Of a stretch of 64,000 nt of DNA, positions 43,645-55,916 are shown piece after piece. The notes under the pieces were generated by a model that saw only the letters and a list, made by a program, of their open reading frames with translations, had not been told where the DNA came from and did no database searches. Each line of letters begins with the position of its first letter. The first letter of the stretch is position 1. The DNA is from Pseudocercospora fijiensis CIRAD86 (taxonomy: Eukaryota > Ascomycota > Dothideomycetes > Mycosphaerellales > Mycosphaerellaceae), in assembly GCF_000340215.1 (NCBI RefSeq), contig NW_006921548.1, positions 421,400 to 485,399 on the forward strand, in the 5' to 3' direction. A program made the position numbers and the translations under genes.

Positions 43645-43657
43645 GGTTATAAGCCCC
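43645..43657 (+). other. Primer-binding site of Copia 2 (half-tRNA type)
   Basis: GGTTATAAGCCCC directly after the LTR, the same initiator-tRNA-Met anticodon-arm complement as in Copia 1 (GGTTATGAGCCC before RIP). Confidence 0.7.
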
Positions 43658-43989
43658 CTACGTTTCTAACGTACACAACACGTTTACTACGTATTCTAAT
43701 AGTCACTCCGACAGCTGCGTAGCTAGCGCTCGTTACCAAAAATTGCGCTAATACTATTATCGTCGCCGCCGCCCTCGAGGGTTCTAGTAGGTACTAGTCC
43801 GACTCGAGTTATTAGTGTTAGCTGTCCGCTATACTACAGTGTTAGCTGTCCGCTATACTAGAATACAAGCGCGCCTGTCGGCGCTCTTCTTAAGACAAGT
43901 CTACAGTTTCTATATCGCCGTCGCTGTCCGCAATAGCTCCCCCTACAACCTCTAGCGCTTATATAAGCAACATTCCTAAGCTAAAGAAT

Positions 43990-46900
43990 AAGGAGAATTA
44001 CCTATTATAGTCGTATGCCGCTAAAGGCGCCCTTAAAGGTATATCGGTCTAGCGCTATATACAAGGCACCCGCTAGCGACCCCTTTCTAAGGCCTCTAGT
44101 AAGTCTTCTAAGGAGTTTAAAGACCGCTAAGATAAATGGGACTCTAAAGATCAAATAGTACGTACCTAGATCTTTGCTAATTATGTTAGTAACATTCAAC
44201 AATTACTGCTTAGTCTGTCTATATCCTAGGAAGTGTAGGACTTCCTTAAGAAGAAATATACTAGTAAAGGTAGGTCTACTAAATTTATGCTCTACTAGGA
44301 ATATATCACCCTTCGGTATAATAGCAAGGACATTAAGAAGTTCTGCAATAAGTATAAGAAGAAGCTCGGTGCCTTAAAGGACACTAAATTAGCTATCAGC
44401 CAATATTAGGCTATCTATATATTTATTATATAGATCGCACTATTCTACGAGGCATTCGTATAGATGCGCCGTAAGTAGATGCGCGCCTTAGAGTATACCA
44501 TTAATAACAATACCCTTAATAACATCATTAGCGCGTTGCTTAATAAGAATGTAGCTTAATTGAACTAGGCCTAATACAATAGCTTCTTTGGTCTTTAGCG
44601 CTAACTATAATAGCAAGGTAGCAATAGCAACAACAACGGTCGAGGTAACTCGAACCGTAGCGGTCGTAGTAGCCGCGGAAACAATAACAATAGTCGTAGT
44701 CGTAGTGGAAACAACTAGAATAGTCAAAATCGCGAGAAGTGCTTACACTGTTAAGGCACTTACCCTTCTAACCGCTACTATACCAAATACCCTTATCTAA
44801 AGGAGGAAGACCGACTGCGTCGTAAACAGTAGAAGGCTAAGAAGAAGGGGGTATAGCAATAGTAGCAGCGTAGACTAACTGCTTAGCAATAGTAGCAACC
44901 GCTATCTAGTTAGAATAGTGCTTAGGGGCTATATGCGGCTAATGCTACCCCGGGGGTGTTATTAGACCTAAGCTACAATTACGCCTTTATAGCTACGGTT
45001 ACTGTAAGCGACCTAGTTTCTACGGCTCTTACTACTAGCACTCGTACTACTAATTGGGTTGTCGACTTAGGTACTAGCATACACATAGTTAACGACCCTT
45101 TATTGCTTATTGAATATAAAGGCTATTACATTCCTGTCCGGTTTAGTAGCAATACGAAGCACGCTACGATAGTCGGAATGGCTTAGACAGAGGTAGTAAA
45201 TGAGCGTAGTGTAAGCAGCATAAAGTTGTCTAATACACTGTATATACTAGGTCTAGCAGCTAACCTCCTATCTACTAAGAAACTTGCCGACAAGGGCTGT
45301 TTCTATCGGAACGACAAGCGCGTGCTATTCACTATTGTTAACGGCTCGGAGGTCACTGTTACTTAGACATACCGAAAGAATAGTCTCCCCTATCTGTATA
45401 CACTAACCTCCGGACCGGATAGCTAAGTTGTTACGCTTCTATCGAAGAAGGGGGTGCTAACAGGTACGATAGAAGAGTAGCATCTACGATATAGCTATAT
45501 TCATTACCGCAAGCTGCTAAGAATAGAGTCTAAGGGCTAGATTGTTATTACTAGCGCTAAGAACGACTTCCGCAACTGTATTGCTTGTCGCATAGCCGTA
45601 TTATATAAGAAATACAATCGGCTACTACGCGTACGACTATCTACGATCTATTACATTGTCTATATAGATATAGTTACTATTACTAACCCTAGTTTGTTAT
45701 AGGAGCGCTATTTCACACTATTTATATACGCTAAGTTAGGCTATCGATACGAATATGCTAGCACGCTCAAGTTAGGGGCTATAGTAGCTATTAAGGACTA
45801 TCGTATACATATTCGTATACAGACTAGTTGCTTAATCCTAATCTACCGCCTCGATAGAGGGGGTAAGTACGGCGGAAATCAGCTGTTAAGCTAGGCTCGT
45901 AATTAGGGCATTGTACTACAAGTTATAGCACCTCATTCTTCGACTTAGAATAGCCTTGCTAAAGTTAGCAATTACATCGTATACACGACTGCGAGAAAGA
46001 TAATGCTATACGCTAACCTTCCGAAGTCTCTATAGCTATATACTGTTGCCTCCGCTATATAGGTCCTTAATATTACGCTAACCGCTAACGGAGGAAGCCT
46101 ATACACCATTATAGCTAAGGAGCTTAATTGGTTACGAACACAGCTACGCCTATAGTACCTTCGAGCTTATAGCTATACTACAGTTGCCTACGATTACAGT
46201 GTAACTCGCGGAAAGAAGATAGACAGTAGAGGCCTAGTTAGCAAGCTGGTTGGCTATACTAAGGGCTCTATAGACTCTAGAAAATACATAATTTACCTAC
46301 CTAATTAATACAAAGTTATCGCTTCTAAGGACGTCTAGTTTATTAAGTTAGGGGATAACCTCCTGCTTCTAGATAGCATAAAGCTATATACTAACACTAA
46401 CGACTTGTCTGAAAACGAGTTTGTTACCCTTAAGTCTATTATACCGGCTTTGTTTAATTCTATAAGTAACGAGGCTCCGTCGCCTGCCGAGGCTGCTAGT
46501 GTAGTCTAGCGACTTCCGGCTTAGCAAGAAGAACAGCCTATATAAGGACCTATATAGGAAATAGCTAATAAGGTCGCTAATCTATTGCTAATCGATAACG
46601 ATCTTCTAGACGTTCAACTACTAGCTTCAAGTAAGGAAGATAGCTTTCAGTTAGCCGAGGAAGAGCTAGTATATAATCTAAACGCTAAGAAGGGCGAGCC
46701 TAGCTAGCTGCCTAAATTTGAGCGGCTAACTGAGACTAGTAGTCGTTCTATACGCAAGACACGAAGCAATAAGAGCGCTCGTAAACTGTTGCGTAGCTAT
46801 CTAGCTAATGCTAGTGTTAAGCGCTCTACGCGCCGCAATATAGCTAACATGCCTATAGCCTATATAAAGGGCTTTATAGCTGCCTGCTACGTTACTAAGC

Positions 46901-48550
46901 AGAACCCGAATGAGGAGGCTATTCCTATTCCGAAGAGCTATAAGGAGGCGACTTAGTTACTATATTGGCCGCAATAGAAGGAGGCCTATAAGGCTAAATA
47001 CAAGTCACTAATTAACAATCATATATAGGTTTATGTAACTCGACTAGAGGTACCTAAAGGTCGCAAGGTTGTCCGTAGCCGATAGGTCTTCACTATTAAG
47101 CGAGACGCTAATAGCAATATAAGCCGTTTTAAGGCGCGCTAGGTCGTCCGTGGCTTTATATAGGTCGAAGGACAGGATTATAATAAGACCTATACGGCTG
47201 TTGCTAAGCCTTGTACGCTTCGAGCCCTGTTTAGCCTAATTGCTTATTACGACCTAGAGGCTAAGCAATACGATATTCTAACAGCCTTCCTTAATACCCT
47301 AATTAGCGATAAGTATAAGATCTACGTTGAACAGCTATACAGCTTTAAAGAGCGTAGTAGCAAGGGCATGGTTTGCCTGTTGCTAAAGGCACTATATAGT
47401 CTAAAGCAGTTACTAATGCTGTAGTATAAAGAGCTTCGGAAGTACTTAAAGAGCCTGAACTTTGTACTAATAATAACTAACGTATGTGTATTCAAACACG
47501 TTGTTAGCGGCTCGATTATCGTTATTTACGTCGACGATATAATTATTATCGCCTATAGCCTATTAGTACTAGAGGCCGTTACTTAGTTGCTAAAGGACCG
47601 CTTTAATATACGAGAACTAGGCGACCTTTACTACTATCTCGGCATGCGCATTATCCGCGACCGTAATAAGCGCACTATCTACGTCGTTTAGGACGCCTAC
47701 TTAAATAGGCTCTACGAGAAGTATAGTATACGTAGACGTATCGGTCTAGCTACTCTAATAGCGCCTCGTTACGTTAAGACATCTATTCAACGCGCACCTA
47801 AAGGCTATATAGCTAGTGCCGCCTTCAAGACTCAGTATTAAGAAGGTGTTAGTAAGGCGCTGTAGCCAGCTATAATTATACGACCTAATGCTTGCTATAC
47901 TATAGGCCTGTTGTTACGATTTATCTCTAACCCGACCGAGGAACACTATACCGCGCTTCTTTAGCTAATTGAGTACCTAGTTGGTACTCTAAGCCGTAGT
48001 ATACGCTTCTAAGGCGATTAGAACGAGGCTAACGACCTCAAGTTTGCTAGATACTGTAATGCCTTATAGGCTAATAATCCGGTTACTCGCCGCTCTATAG
48101 GTGGCTTCTACTTTACTATTGTAGGCGGACCTCTATTGTATAAGTCCGGCCGCTAGACGCTTGTTACACTATCGTTAACTGAAGCTGAGTATGTCTAACT
48201 TACTATAGGCGCTAAGGAGGCAGTTGCCTTAGCTCGTTTATTAAAGGAAGTCGGCTATAAGGGCTACATTCTTCTAGTTACGCTATACGAGGACAATCAG
48301 TCCGCTATCGCTATTACTAAGTCGACTAGTATTAATGGCCGCACGAAGCATATAGATGCTCGTATCTACTATATCCGAGAGAAGATTACTAATAGCTCCA
48401 TTGTCGTTTAATAGGTTAGCATATACGATTAGATTGCTAATAGCTTTACTAAGCTACTTAACAAGATTAAGTATAGCCGCTTTGTTAAACAACTAAACCT
48501 AGTGGATTGTAAGGCCGCTATTAAGAACGCTGCGAAGCTAGCTACTAAAT
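43990..48550 (+). pseudogene. Copia 2 gag-pol, partly preserved
   Basis: Gag at 43990-44560 (for example KFMLYQEYITLRY). A zinc knuckle remnant at about 44735-44775 (KCLHC). Protease near 45058 (WVVDLGTSIHIVND, where Ser of DSG is Leu). Integrase at 45480-46320. Reverse transcriptase at 47010-47700 with an intact YVDD box (47527-47538) and LYSLKQ. RNase H at 48030-48480 with SLTEAEYV, DNQSAI, TKHID. In-frame TAG/TAA codons remain, for example before QLLYWPQ, so the polyprotein is broken, but long stretches and the catalytic box survive. Confidence 0.85.
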
Positions 48551-48711
48551 ACTAAGGAGGGCCTTTGTTTGCTTTGTCTGTTTAACCTAAGAGTGGTCTA
48601 GTTTGTTTACCTGTTTCTGCTTACCTAATAACCCTGTTTGCTTTGCCAACTAAATGGCTATTGTGTTTGGTTTGCTTCATTCTATAGCGATATATACGTG
48701 CTAAGGGGGTG

Positions 48712-48837
48712 ACTTAGAGTATGTGTCTAGGTGTTAGGGTCTATTACGTGCCTGATGCCTGAGACTGCAACTAACACACTTTATCTTTAGACTTTCCGTA
48801 GATAGTCCTTCTTCTAAATACATTAGTTACATCAAGT
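48712..48837 (+). repeat. 3' LTR of Copia 2
   Basis: 126 bp from ACTTAGAGTATG to CATCAAGT, followed by target duplication copy GCCTT. Confidence 0.9.
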
Positions 48838-50189
48838 GCCTTCTACTAGGCAGTCGATAAAGCTAAGAAACAAGGTCTCTTTATAGGAAGCTATATACTA
48901 GTCGTATCCGCTACGAGTATAAAGAAGTTAGAGTAGTTCTATTAAAGTTAGAAGTAGAATAGTAAGCTTAACGGCTAATCGTTGTTCCTTCTAAGATTAG
49001 TTATATACTAATATCTCTCGCAGCTAAGGACTATAGCAAGGCTCTTAATGCTACTATCGAGTTTATATACGAGGCTCGCGACAAGATCCGGATTGATATT
49101 GAATTTAAGACGGCTCTAAAGGACGCTCTTGCTAGCGCTGTTCTTAAGGTCTTAAAACTAAAGCTAAACGAACAGTAGGCTACTAACGGCCTTACCTTTA
49201 TTACTAAGGAGCGTAGATCTAGCAATTACAAGACTAAGCTCTAAGCTAACTATATATGCACTCTCTCTAGTTATAAGAACTATAGCGGCTTCTGCTATTA
49301 TCCTAAGAACACTCCGAATACGGACACCTATTATTACTAGTTCTACGAAGACGCTACGAAGATCTAGTCTTACGCTCTTGCTACAAAGCAAGAAGGTGTT
49401 ACTCTTAAGAAGCCGCCGGAGTTGGCCTTTATTAAAATAAAGGATTATAAAGACAAGATGCTAAGCGGCAGGCTTAAAGGCTCTGCTAGTATGCTTGCTA
49501 ATTTAAAGACAATGCTTAAGCTTCCGTAAACGCCTACTTAACGAGGCCGTAGTGCTATTGATCCTAGAGCCATTGTCCGAGACACTATATCGAGTCTGCT
49601 TCTAGTTCTTCGTAGCGGCTTAGCTAAGCCTGCTATCGCTTAACCTCAACCTTAACCTCTAGCTATAGTAGAAGAGTCTCCTATTCCTTTATATATTACA
49701 GCAACACTTAGAACGCTAATCTTAAGCCTTACTCGGCAGTTCTTTAAGTATGCTATTAAGCAATACGAATAGTCTAATCTAGAAGAGCTTAGAGACTTTA
49801 AGAAGATAGAGTTATACTTCCTTGCTAAGAAATAGGACTGTAATTAGATAATGCGTGTCTCTAAGAAGTACTAGAAGGAAGAACTCAGCTTCTTTAAAGG
49901 ATATAGACGCCGGTTAATTGATACGTTAAAGCGCTTTTAGAAGATAAAGTTGTCTAAGAGGGCAGAGAAGTAATAGATACGAGTAATAATAACGACATTT
50001 ATAATAGAGCGACGGGCGTTCTCGTTAGTTTAGATTAGTAAGGGGTTTACATAGTAATAGCGAACAAAGCGGCTTATTATCTGCTCCGTTGTATGTGTCT
50101 CAATTATCGTTGTCGCCCTTCGAGTCCTCCGCGGAGAGAGTGAGATTTATAAGCGGAGCGCTCGAAGCGGGGCTTAGCATTCTATACTA

Positions 50190-51480
50190 TGCCTTCAAAA
50201 TTCGAAAACATCCGCTACAATAGTCGGATTATAGTAAAATTAATAGCGGAGCTTCGTCTTGATATTGTCTTAATATTATACATCTCAAACAATATTATTT
50301 GTATATATAGTAGTAGTGTTGTATGCTTAGAGGTACAGGTTGTCGAACTCGAAGCTAAGCTTAGTCGCTTCGTCGTTAAAGCTAACTCTATCAATATTAT
50401 AACCGCTATGTTTAAACAATCTACGTATATCTATGCTAGCTATATACTTAAGAGCCTAAGTTAGAAAGTCAGCAAAGCATTCAAAGTCTTCCTATATACG
50501 CTTATACTTTTTAATCTACCTCTTAAGTATATTAAAGGTCTGTTCTATTAGGTTCAAATCTAGCGAGTATAGCGGCAAGTATTCTAATCTATAACCGGCT
50601 AACGTTATTATCTCTTCAACTCTATTACTATAGTAGATCGACGCATTATCTATAATAAATATTATCTCTTAGCCTTTAATTAGCGGTATTACTTTATTCT
50701 CGAGCTAGTTATCGAACGTAACTTAATCTACGGCGCCTTCTATATATAGAGTACACTTGAGATAGCTATTAATAGTTAGAGCCGGCAATATAGATAGGCG
50801 TCGTTAGCGTTAAGCGTACTAGAAGTCGTAACAATCTACGCCCTTCGGAGACTATCTATACTTCCTATAAGCAGTCTTCTTATTAGAAGCTGTCTTATTA
50901 AGGAATATTAACTTATCTACCGGCCAATTCTAGCTCTTTGTATACTATATCGCTCTTGCTATCGGATTACGCTCCTTCGCGACTTAACGAGCGACTATAC
51001 GAGTCCACTCGAGCCGATTAGTAAGCGTACGCTATACGCTCGAAGGGCAAAGTTCTACGCCGAAGTTGTCGTACAATTCTATATATATCTCTTCGAGATA
51101 AGCGTCCGGTCGATCGTTAAGGTATTCTAGTAACTACTCGTCTATTTCCTTCGTTATCTTCCTTATACGGCGTTTCTTAACCTTCTTCTTCTTGCCCGGT
51201 TTAGGCACCTCCGGCGGGTCCGGATCTAGCATATACACCTCCCTAAATAGCTAGTAATACTTCCGCTATCGATATATCGTCGACGTACTTACTCCTGTCT
51301 TCGAGACAATAGTTAGAACGTCGAGATTGTCGTTAAAATACAATACTACGAGTCTAGCGGTCTTAGAGGGCAGGCGACCTAGTATAGTAGCGCAGTAGCC
51401 GAGGAAGGCGTAGAACAACTATAACAATACCTTAGATTGCATATTTAACGGCTATACTATCGATATACTTAGTAATTCAA
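50190..51480 (-). pseudogene. Tc1/mariner-like transposase relic (DDE_3)
   Basis: On the minus strand the sequence reads, in order, LIFLNKTASNKKTAYRK, then IIDNASIYYSNRVEEIITLA and YRLEYLPLYSLDLNLIE. These match Tc1/mariner transposases (FxDESxxN..., DNAxxH, YLPPYSPDLNPIE). The first catalytic Asp and the next Glu are Asn and Lys: GAT-GAG after a T has become AAT-AAG, as RIP would do. TAG codons replace Gln and Trp. Inverted repeats were not found. Read on the plus strand, 50189-50464 is an open shadow frame. Confidence 0.8.
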
Positions 51481-51567
51481 TATTAGGACGAGAATACGTA
51501 GACAGAGGACGATTTGGCTAATTTACTAGTAAAATCTTAGTAGGGCTCCTCTAGTCTTATTAGTGCC

Positions 51568-51608
51568 TTGCAAAAGGGCCTAGACGCTAGAAGCGGGGGA
51601 TTAGGGCC
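51568..51608 (+). repeat. Left terminal inverted repeat of the two-ORF element
   Basis: The first 20 bases pair with the right end with one A/G difference; similarity continues more loosely through GCGGGGGATT. Confidence 0.75.
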
Positions 51609-51845
51609 TACTACTATATCTTCCAACTAAGCAACTAACGACTATATAGCATTAAATATTGCAGTAATACGGTCGCAAATGCGACTACTATATGTTATCT
51701 TATATACTACATCTTCTTATATATATTGAGTACCTGCAATAGTGTTGTTCGTGCCGCATCTACCTAGAAGCCGTATTTTTAGCACCTAGCTAGCTTTAGG
51801 CCGTTCCCTTCGAATCCGTATACCTCTACTATACATATATATACT

Positions 51846-52880
51846 ATGCCTGCACTTACAAAACAAGACGAGAACCTAATACAATAGGCCTTAGATAATG
51901 GTATAGAAGCCTACCTTATCGTCAAAATGCTACTTAGCAACTATCGTAGCTCGCGGACTGCTATTTGGAACCGGATTACGAGGTGGAAGAAGACAGCGAC
52001 TATATTTCTAGCAAAAGGTAGAAGGCCGCATATTATAACACCGGCTATACGTAACGATCTATTAGACTTCCTAACAATAAGAAGTATATACTAGCTCGAA
52101 GAGATGCAGATAATATTGCTAGAAAATCACTAAGAATAGGTCTCACAATCGACTATTAGTCGCTGTCTTAGTAGCAGTAACTTTACATACAAATTGCTGT
52201 CTCGTACGGCTTTATAAAGAGACCCTATTGCAAGGGCACTATTTAAGGCTAAGTTACAGTCATTTGCGGCCTTCTAGATTGTATACCTTAACGAGTCTTA
52301 TGCTTTAGACAAGACAGCTCTTCGAAGGCGTGGATAGTTACTAAGAGGTATGCTAGCAAGGGATGTCTAGCATCTATACTATTCGTAGCGATATACGATC
52401 CTTCTAGCATACACGATTAATAGCTATCTTCCGGAGCTACTAATACAATAAGGTAGTGTCAACAGTAAAGACTTTATAGCATTCGTACGCTATCGAGTAT
52501 TGCTACGTTATACGCTATATCTAGGTCCACGGTCAGTTATACTGCTAGATAACTATAGTACCTATTTAAGAGCTATTCTAAAGGAAATGTACTTAGCTAA
52601 GGGTGTATACCTGCTCTTCCTTCCACCATATTCGCCTAATTATAACGCTATTAAATTGAGCTTTAAGCACCTAAAGCACTGGATTAAGAAGTACTAGTAG
52701 ACAATGCCTAAATATAGGTTACCTTACTAGCAGGCAGACTTCTAGGCATACCTAGAATTAGCATATAAGCGATAGGGTGACAATATTGATTATCTAGCGC
52801 AGTTCAAGCACTGCAAAGTGCTCGAGAAGCTATATAAATATAGTCCAATACTGCCGGCGGAGATATAGAATAGGAGGTAG
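51846..52880 (+). pseudogene. Tc1/mariner-like transposase, RIP-inactivated
   Basis: ATG 51846 (MPALTKQDENLI) starts an indel-free frame to about 52880 that is broken by TAG codons. The N-terminus is an HTH-type domain (TAIWNRITRWKK). The DDE_3 core has VYLNESYALDKTALRR, then VILLDNYSTY, then FLPPYSPNYNAIKLSFKHLK. The expected residues are Asp-Glu, Asp and Glu. The first Asp is Asn (TTGAC to TTAAC) and the last Glu is Lys (TTGAA to TTAAA), both TpG-to-TpA changes. It belongs to the two-ORF inverted-repeat element. Confidence 0.8.
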
Positions 52881-53099
52881 TAATTACGATATACGTCAAA
52901 TTCTAGCTCGATTTGTATACGGAGTGCCAAGACCTTTTATACTATAGTAAATCAATGCTGTATTCTCTTCTAAGGAACTTCTAACGGTTGCCGTTTATAC
53001 TATTGCTACTAGAAGTCATTATATCGTCTCTTAAAGGCGCAGCAATTTCGAGGCTTGGCACGTCGGAGCAAATTTCAAAATGTCCGATATTTAGCTAAA

Positions 53100-53959
53100 T
53101 ACTACATATCATTATAACAACACTACATTATTGATATTATAATAGCCGGCAATTCATTAATAGGTGCGGCGCTATTATATAAAAAAACAACGATATAAAT
53201 CGCATATGTAGTTATAGTGTAATCTATCGATAACTAAAATTAATATTATCGGCTAAGCTTAAAGGTAGTAAGGAAAGCGGAGGTAGGGCTTGGAATAGCA
53301 AATTTGATGTTAAACATTTAGCTATTAAAGATTCAATACCTATATAGCGCTAGAAGTTAACTATACTCTATCTAAATCAATCTATATAAAGCACGCGGTC
53401 TACCTATAGTATTACCTCTTACACCTCCAAGTTATAGAACCAAAATCGGATAGGTAGTTATAGTAATCTAGACAGCTAGGGTTAGCAAAGCTAGCTTATT
53501 GTTATATCGGCTTCGTACCTCTCAATTTCGGCTACTTTGACGCATTATAGCAAAGTCTATAACTCGCTTACGAAGCGCCTATCTAATGCCGAAGGCCGGC
53601 ACTACTCTCGCTAACCTATTCTTATTCTCTTAGCGTCGCAGTTGTCTCAAATTCTAGGCGTTATCTATAATAGCTTTAGTGATAGCCTCCTGCCTATCCT
53701 GCTATATCGGATGCTATTAGAAGAACTAGACTAAGAAGAGAGGTGTCTCTGTATAGTTACCTAATATAGTGCTAATATCCGGCGGCACTAGCGAGCTACG
53801 GAGCTGTTACTGTAGTATAGATTGGACCTGCTGTTAAGGTTGCAGAGCGCTTATAATAGCAGGGTTAGCCATTATTAGCTAAAACAGTATCGGGTTAAAC
53901 TGTTGCTACTATTGCTACTGTTACTGCTATTGTTATTGCTAAAGTAAGGCTATAAGCAA
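53100..53959. repeat. Region between the convergent ORFs
   Basis: RIP-mutated sequence between the ends of the transposase and the leftward ORF. On the minus strand, Gln-run-like CAA/CAG-derived TAG/TAA clusters (53870-53960) suggest the leftward ORF extends further with a poly-Gln stretch. Confidence 0.4.
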
Positions 53960-55690
53960 GATAGACTCGCTGCCGCTACTACTATTGCTAGTCGGTTACT
54001 ATCGCTCGGCAGTAAGGGCGCCTATAAGACTATCGATTGTATACTGTTACTAAGAAGCCTTATTCTTCGCAGAAGCGGCGGTCTTAGCCTATACGTATTC
54101 TTCGTAAGAAGCGACAATCTTGTCGGCAATCTCTATAGGCATATAGTATAGAAGAGCGCTATTAATTCGGACTATATTAGCAAATTCCTTTACGTAAGAG
54201 CCTATTATACTATAATAGACTCTACGGCGCTTGTAACAGCCAATTCTACGACCTAACTTCTTGTTGTCGCACTAGTAATTATTGCATTTAAACTGCTTGA
54301 ATACTATCGAGAATACCTCGTCGTCTTTACGGCATTCTTCCTTCGTCTTATTATTAGTGTTCTTTCGGCTATTCTTAACCTAAGAGGCTAGTTGTAGCGG
54401 CTCTAGTAGATCGCTATTAATCTTGACAAACTAATTACTATTTAGTAGAGTTAATAGTCGATTAGGCATAGCAACGCGCTTATAGCTCTTAAGGACCTTA
54501 ATAATATAGTAAGTGTTAGTATTGGCGCAATAGCGTAGGAACTTGGCTACCTCTTTATAATAGTCGTCCTCGTAGATAATATTATAGAAAGTCTTCGAGC
54601 GCTTCGGTATAGATAGCCGTATATAGTAGATAGTAAATACACGGTCTAGCTGTTGTTGTAAGCCGAGCCCTTCTATAAAAACCTATAAGGCTACTCTATC
54701 CTTAACCTTCCGTATTAACTGCGCTATCTTATTGTTATTTAGCCTCGAGTAGGCAAAGTCTATATTATTATCTTCTAGTATATCATTTATAGTTATAATA
54801 TTGTACTGTTTGCCGTATAATCGATACTAAACGATCTATATAAGATCTGCGCTAAAGGGCTTCTTGTTCGCTCGTAGCTTCGGCGTTAGTATAGCTTTAG
54901 GCGTACGTGAAGTCGGTCGGCGTCGCGAGCTAGCTTCTAATTGCGATTTCTTAACAACGCTATTAGATATCGACAATAGCTTAGTAGGAGGTTTATTAGA
55001 TAGGTCGGCGCTATTATTCTACCGTTTAGATAATGTTTTGCGGGTCTTGTTTCGTAGTGTTTTGCCCTTAGTCGATTTCCGCTTACGCGAAGAAGCTAGC
55101 TTTGCGCCCGTAGCTAGTACCTTCGGCGCCTCCGTAGGCGACTAGTCCTTCTTAATACTCTGTCTTATATAATACTAACCCCCCTTAGCGGGCATACTAG
55201 TTCTACGAGACGCTGGTTTTAGTGCGATTACTAGCCTCGGCGGAACTGTCTTCCTACGAATAGAAGGCTCGGAAATAGTAGAGGGAGGTAGCATTTAGGA
55301 GGTCCTCTCTAGGTTAGAATATACTAGTTCTGCCGCTCCTTTCGACCGTATATGCATTATAGGCTCGTCGTTACTTGTCTCTTCGCCTAGCAATCTATTC
55401 TCTTTATCGTCGTCGTTGTTGCTATCCTTGTTATATAAAGAGTTAAGCTACTAGCTAAACCGCAAGCCGTCGTCCTATATAGATAGATTGTCGAATACTT
55501 CTTAGGCACGTAGAAGATATGCTTCTCGTTAGTATAGTTACTCGTTAAACGGAATAGTATTAGGCGGAAATAGTGTGTGTTGTTGCTATAGAAACTAGTG
55601 TTTAAAGTCGCGTTATATAAACGGGGGCGGGTTAGGAATTTAGGAAGAGTCTATAGGTAGACTGCTAGGTAAATCGTTATATTCTATAGT
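53960..55690 (-). pseudogene. Accessory ORF of the two-ORF element, unknown
   Basis: A minus-strand frame of roughly 570 codons with few indels, broken only by TAG/TAA. The N-terminal third is acidic, then Lys/Arg/Ser-rich (for example KLASSRKRKSTKGKTLRNKT). The C-terminal half is helical (VKDRVALQVFIEGLGLQQ, YEDDYYKEVAKFLRYC, YYIIKVLKSYKRVAMPN) with four Cys near RIGCYKRRR. I recognise no family. The basic part suggests DNA binding (inference). It is not a second transposase by any motif I can see. Confidence 0.5.
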
Positions 55691-55916
55691 AATACTGTCT
55701 CTACTGTTAGACTGAGTCTCGGCAATGGTATTATAATGCATTCTACGCGAAAAACGCGTGTAGAAACGTAGTATAGTGGTGTTGTTATATAGAGTTCTAT
55801 ATAGGTTGGTAGTGCTCGAATCCCCGCCTCGGAGCGTCCAGGCCCTTTTGCAAGCTAGAATAGCATTCTCAACCCAAACGCAAAACACAGTATACAACTG
55901 ATCACAGTAGCGCATC

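Larger units (their letters stand above)
43519..48837 (+). mobile_element. Ty1/Copia retrotransposon 2
   Basis: A 5319-bp element with short 126-bp LTRs (43519-43644 and 48712-48837) and target duplication GCCTT (43514-43518 and 48838-48842). The LTRs begin ACTTAG and end in AAGT, an inverted pair other than the usual TG...CA. The primer site directly follows the 5' LTR and a purine tract (AAGGGGGTG) precedes the 3' LTR. It encodes gag, protease, integrase, reverse transcriptase and RNase H and is less damaged than Copia 1. Confidence 0.9.
42970..49975 (+). pseudogene. Unknown repeat-encoded ORF split by Copia 2
   Basis: Two pieces, 42970-43518 and 48838-49975, read in the same frame across the Copia insertion (..PTKDAL then AFYQAVDKAKKQG). 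The first piece is Lys/Ala-rich and basic. The second has RIDIEFKTALKDALASAVL, a possible Cys motif around NYSGFCYYPKNTPNTDTYYY, and a charged C-terminus (ELYFLAKK, RVSKKY). Stops are TAG/TAA from RIP. I do not recognise the family; it could be a gag-like or accessory ORF. Confidence 0.45.
51568..55853 (+). mobile_element. Two-ORF element with terminal inverted repeats
   Basis: Inverted repeats at 51568-51608 (starts CTTGCAAAAGGGCCTAGACG) and about 55813-55853 (ends AGGCCCTTTTGCAAG) bound a 4.3-kb element. The innermost parts diverge. Inside, a Tc1/mariner-type transposase ORF reads rightward from 51846, and a long Lys/Arg-rich ORF reads leftward from about 55690 to 53960, so the two are convergent. 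TA dinucleotides lie next to both ends (51561-51562; 55855-55856), but the exact duplication is not certain. Immediately to its right a host gene has lost its 5' end. Confidence 0.6.

Noticed and set aside
30830..49975. Polinton/Maverick-type element
   Set aside because: An integrase-like relic and coiled-coil ORFs are present, but no protein-primed DNA polymerase, packaging ATPase, protease or capsid gene, and no long inverted repeats were recognised.
50189..50464. Plus-strand gene starting ATGCCTTCAAAA
   Set aside because: It is the opposite-strand shadow of the C-terminal part of a Tc1-like transposase relic, which has clear family motifs.
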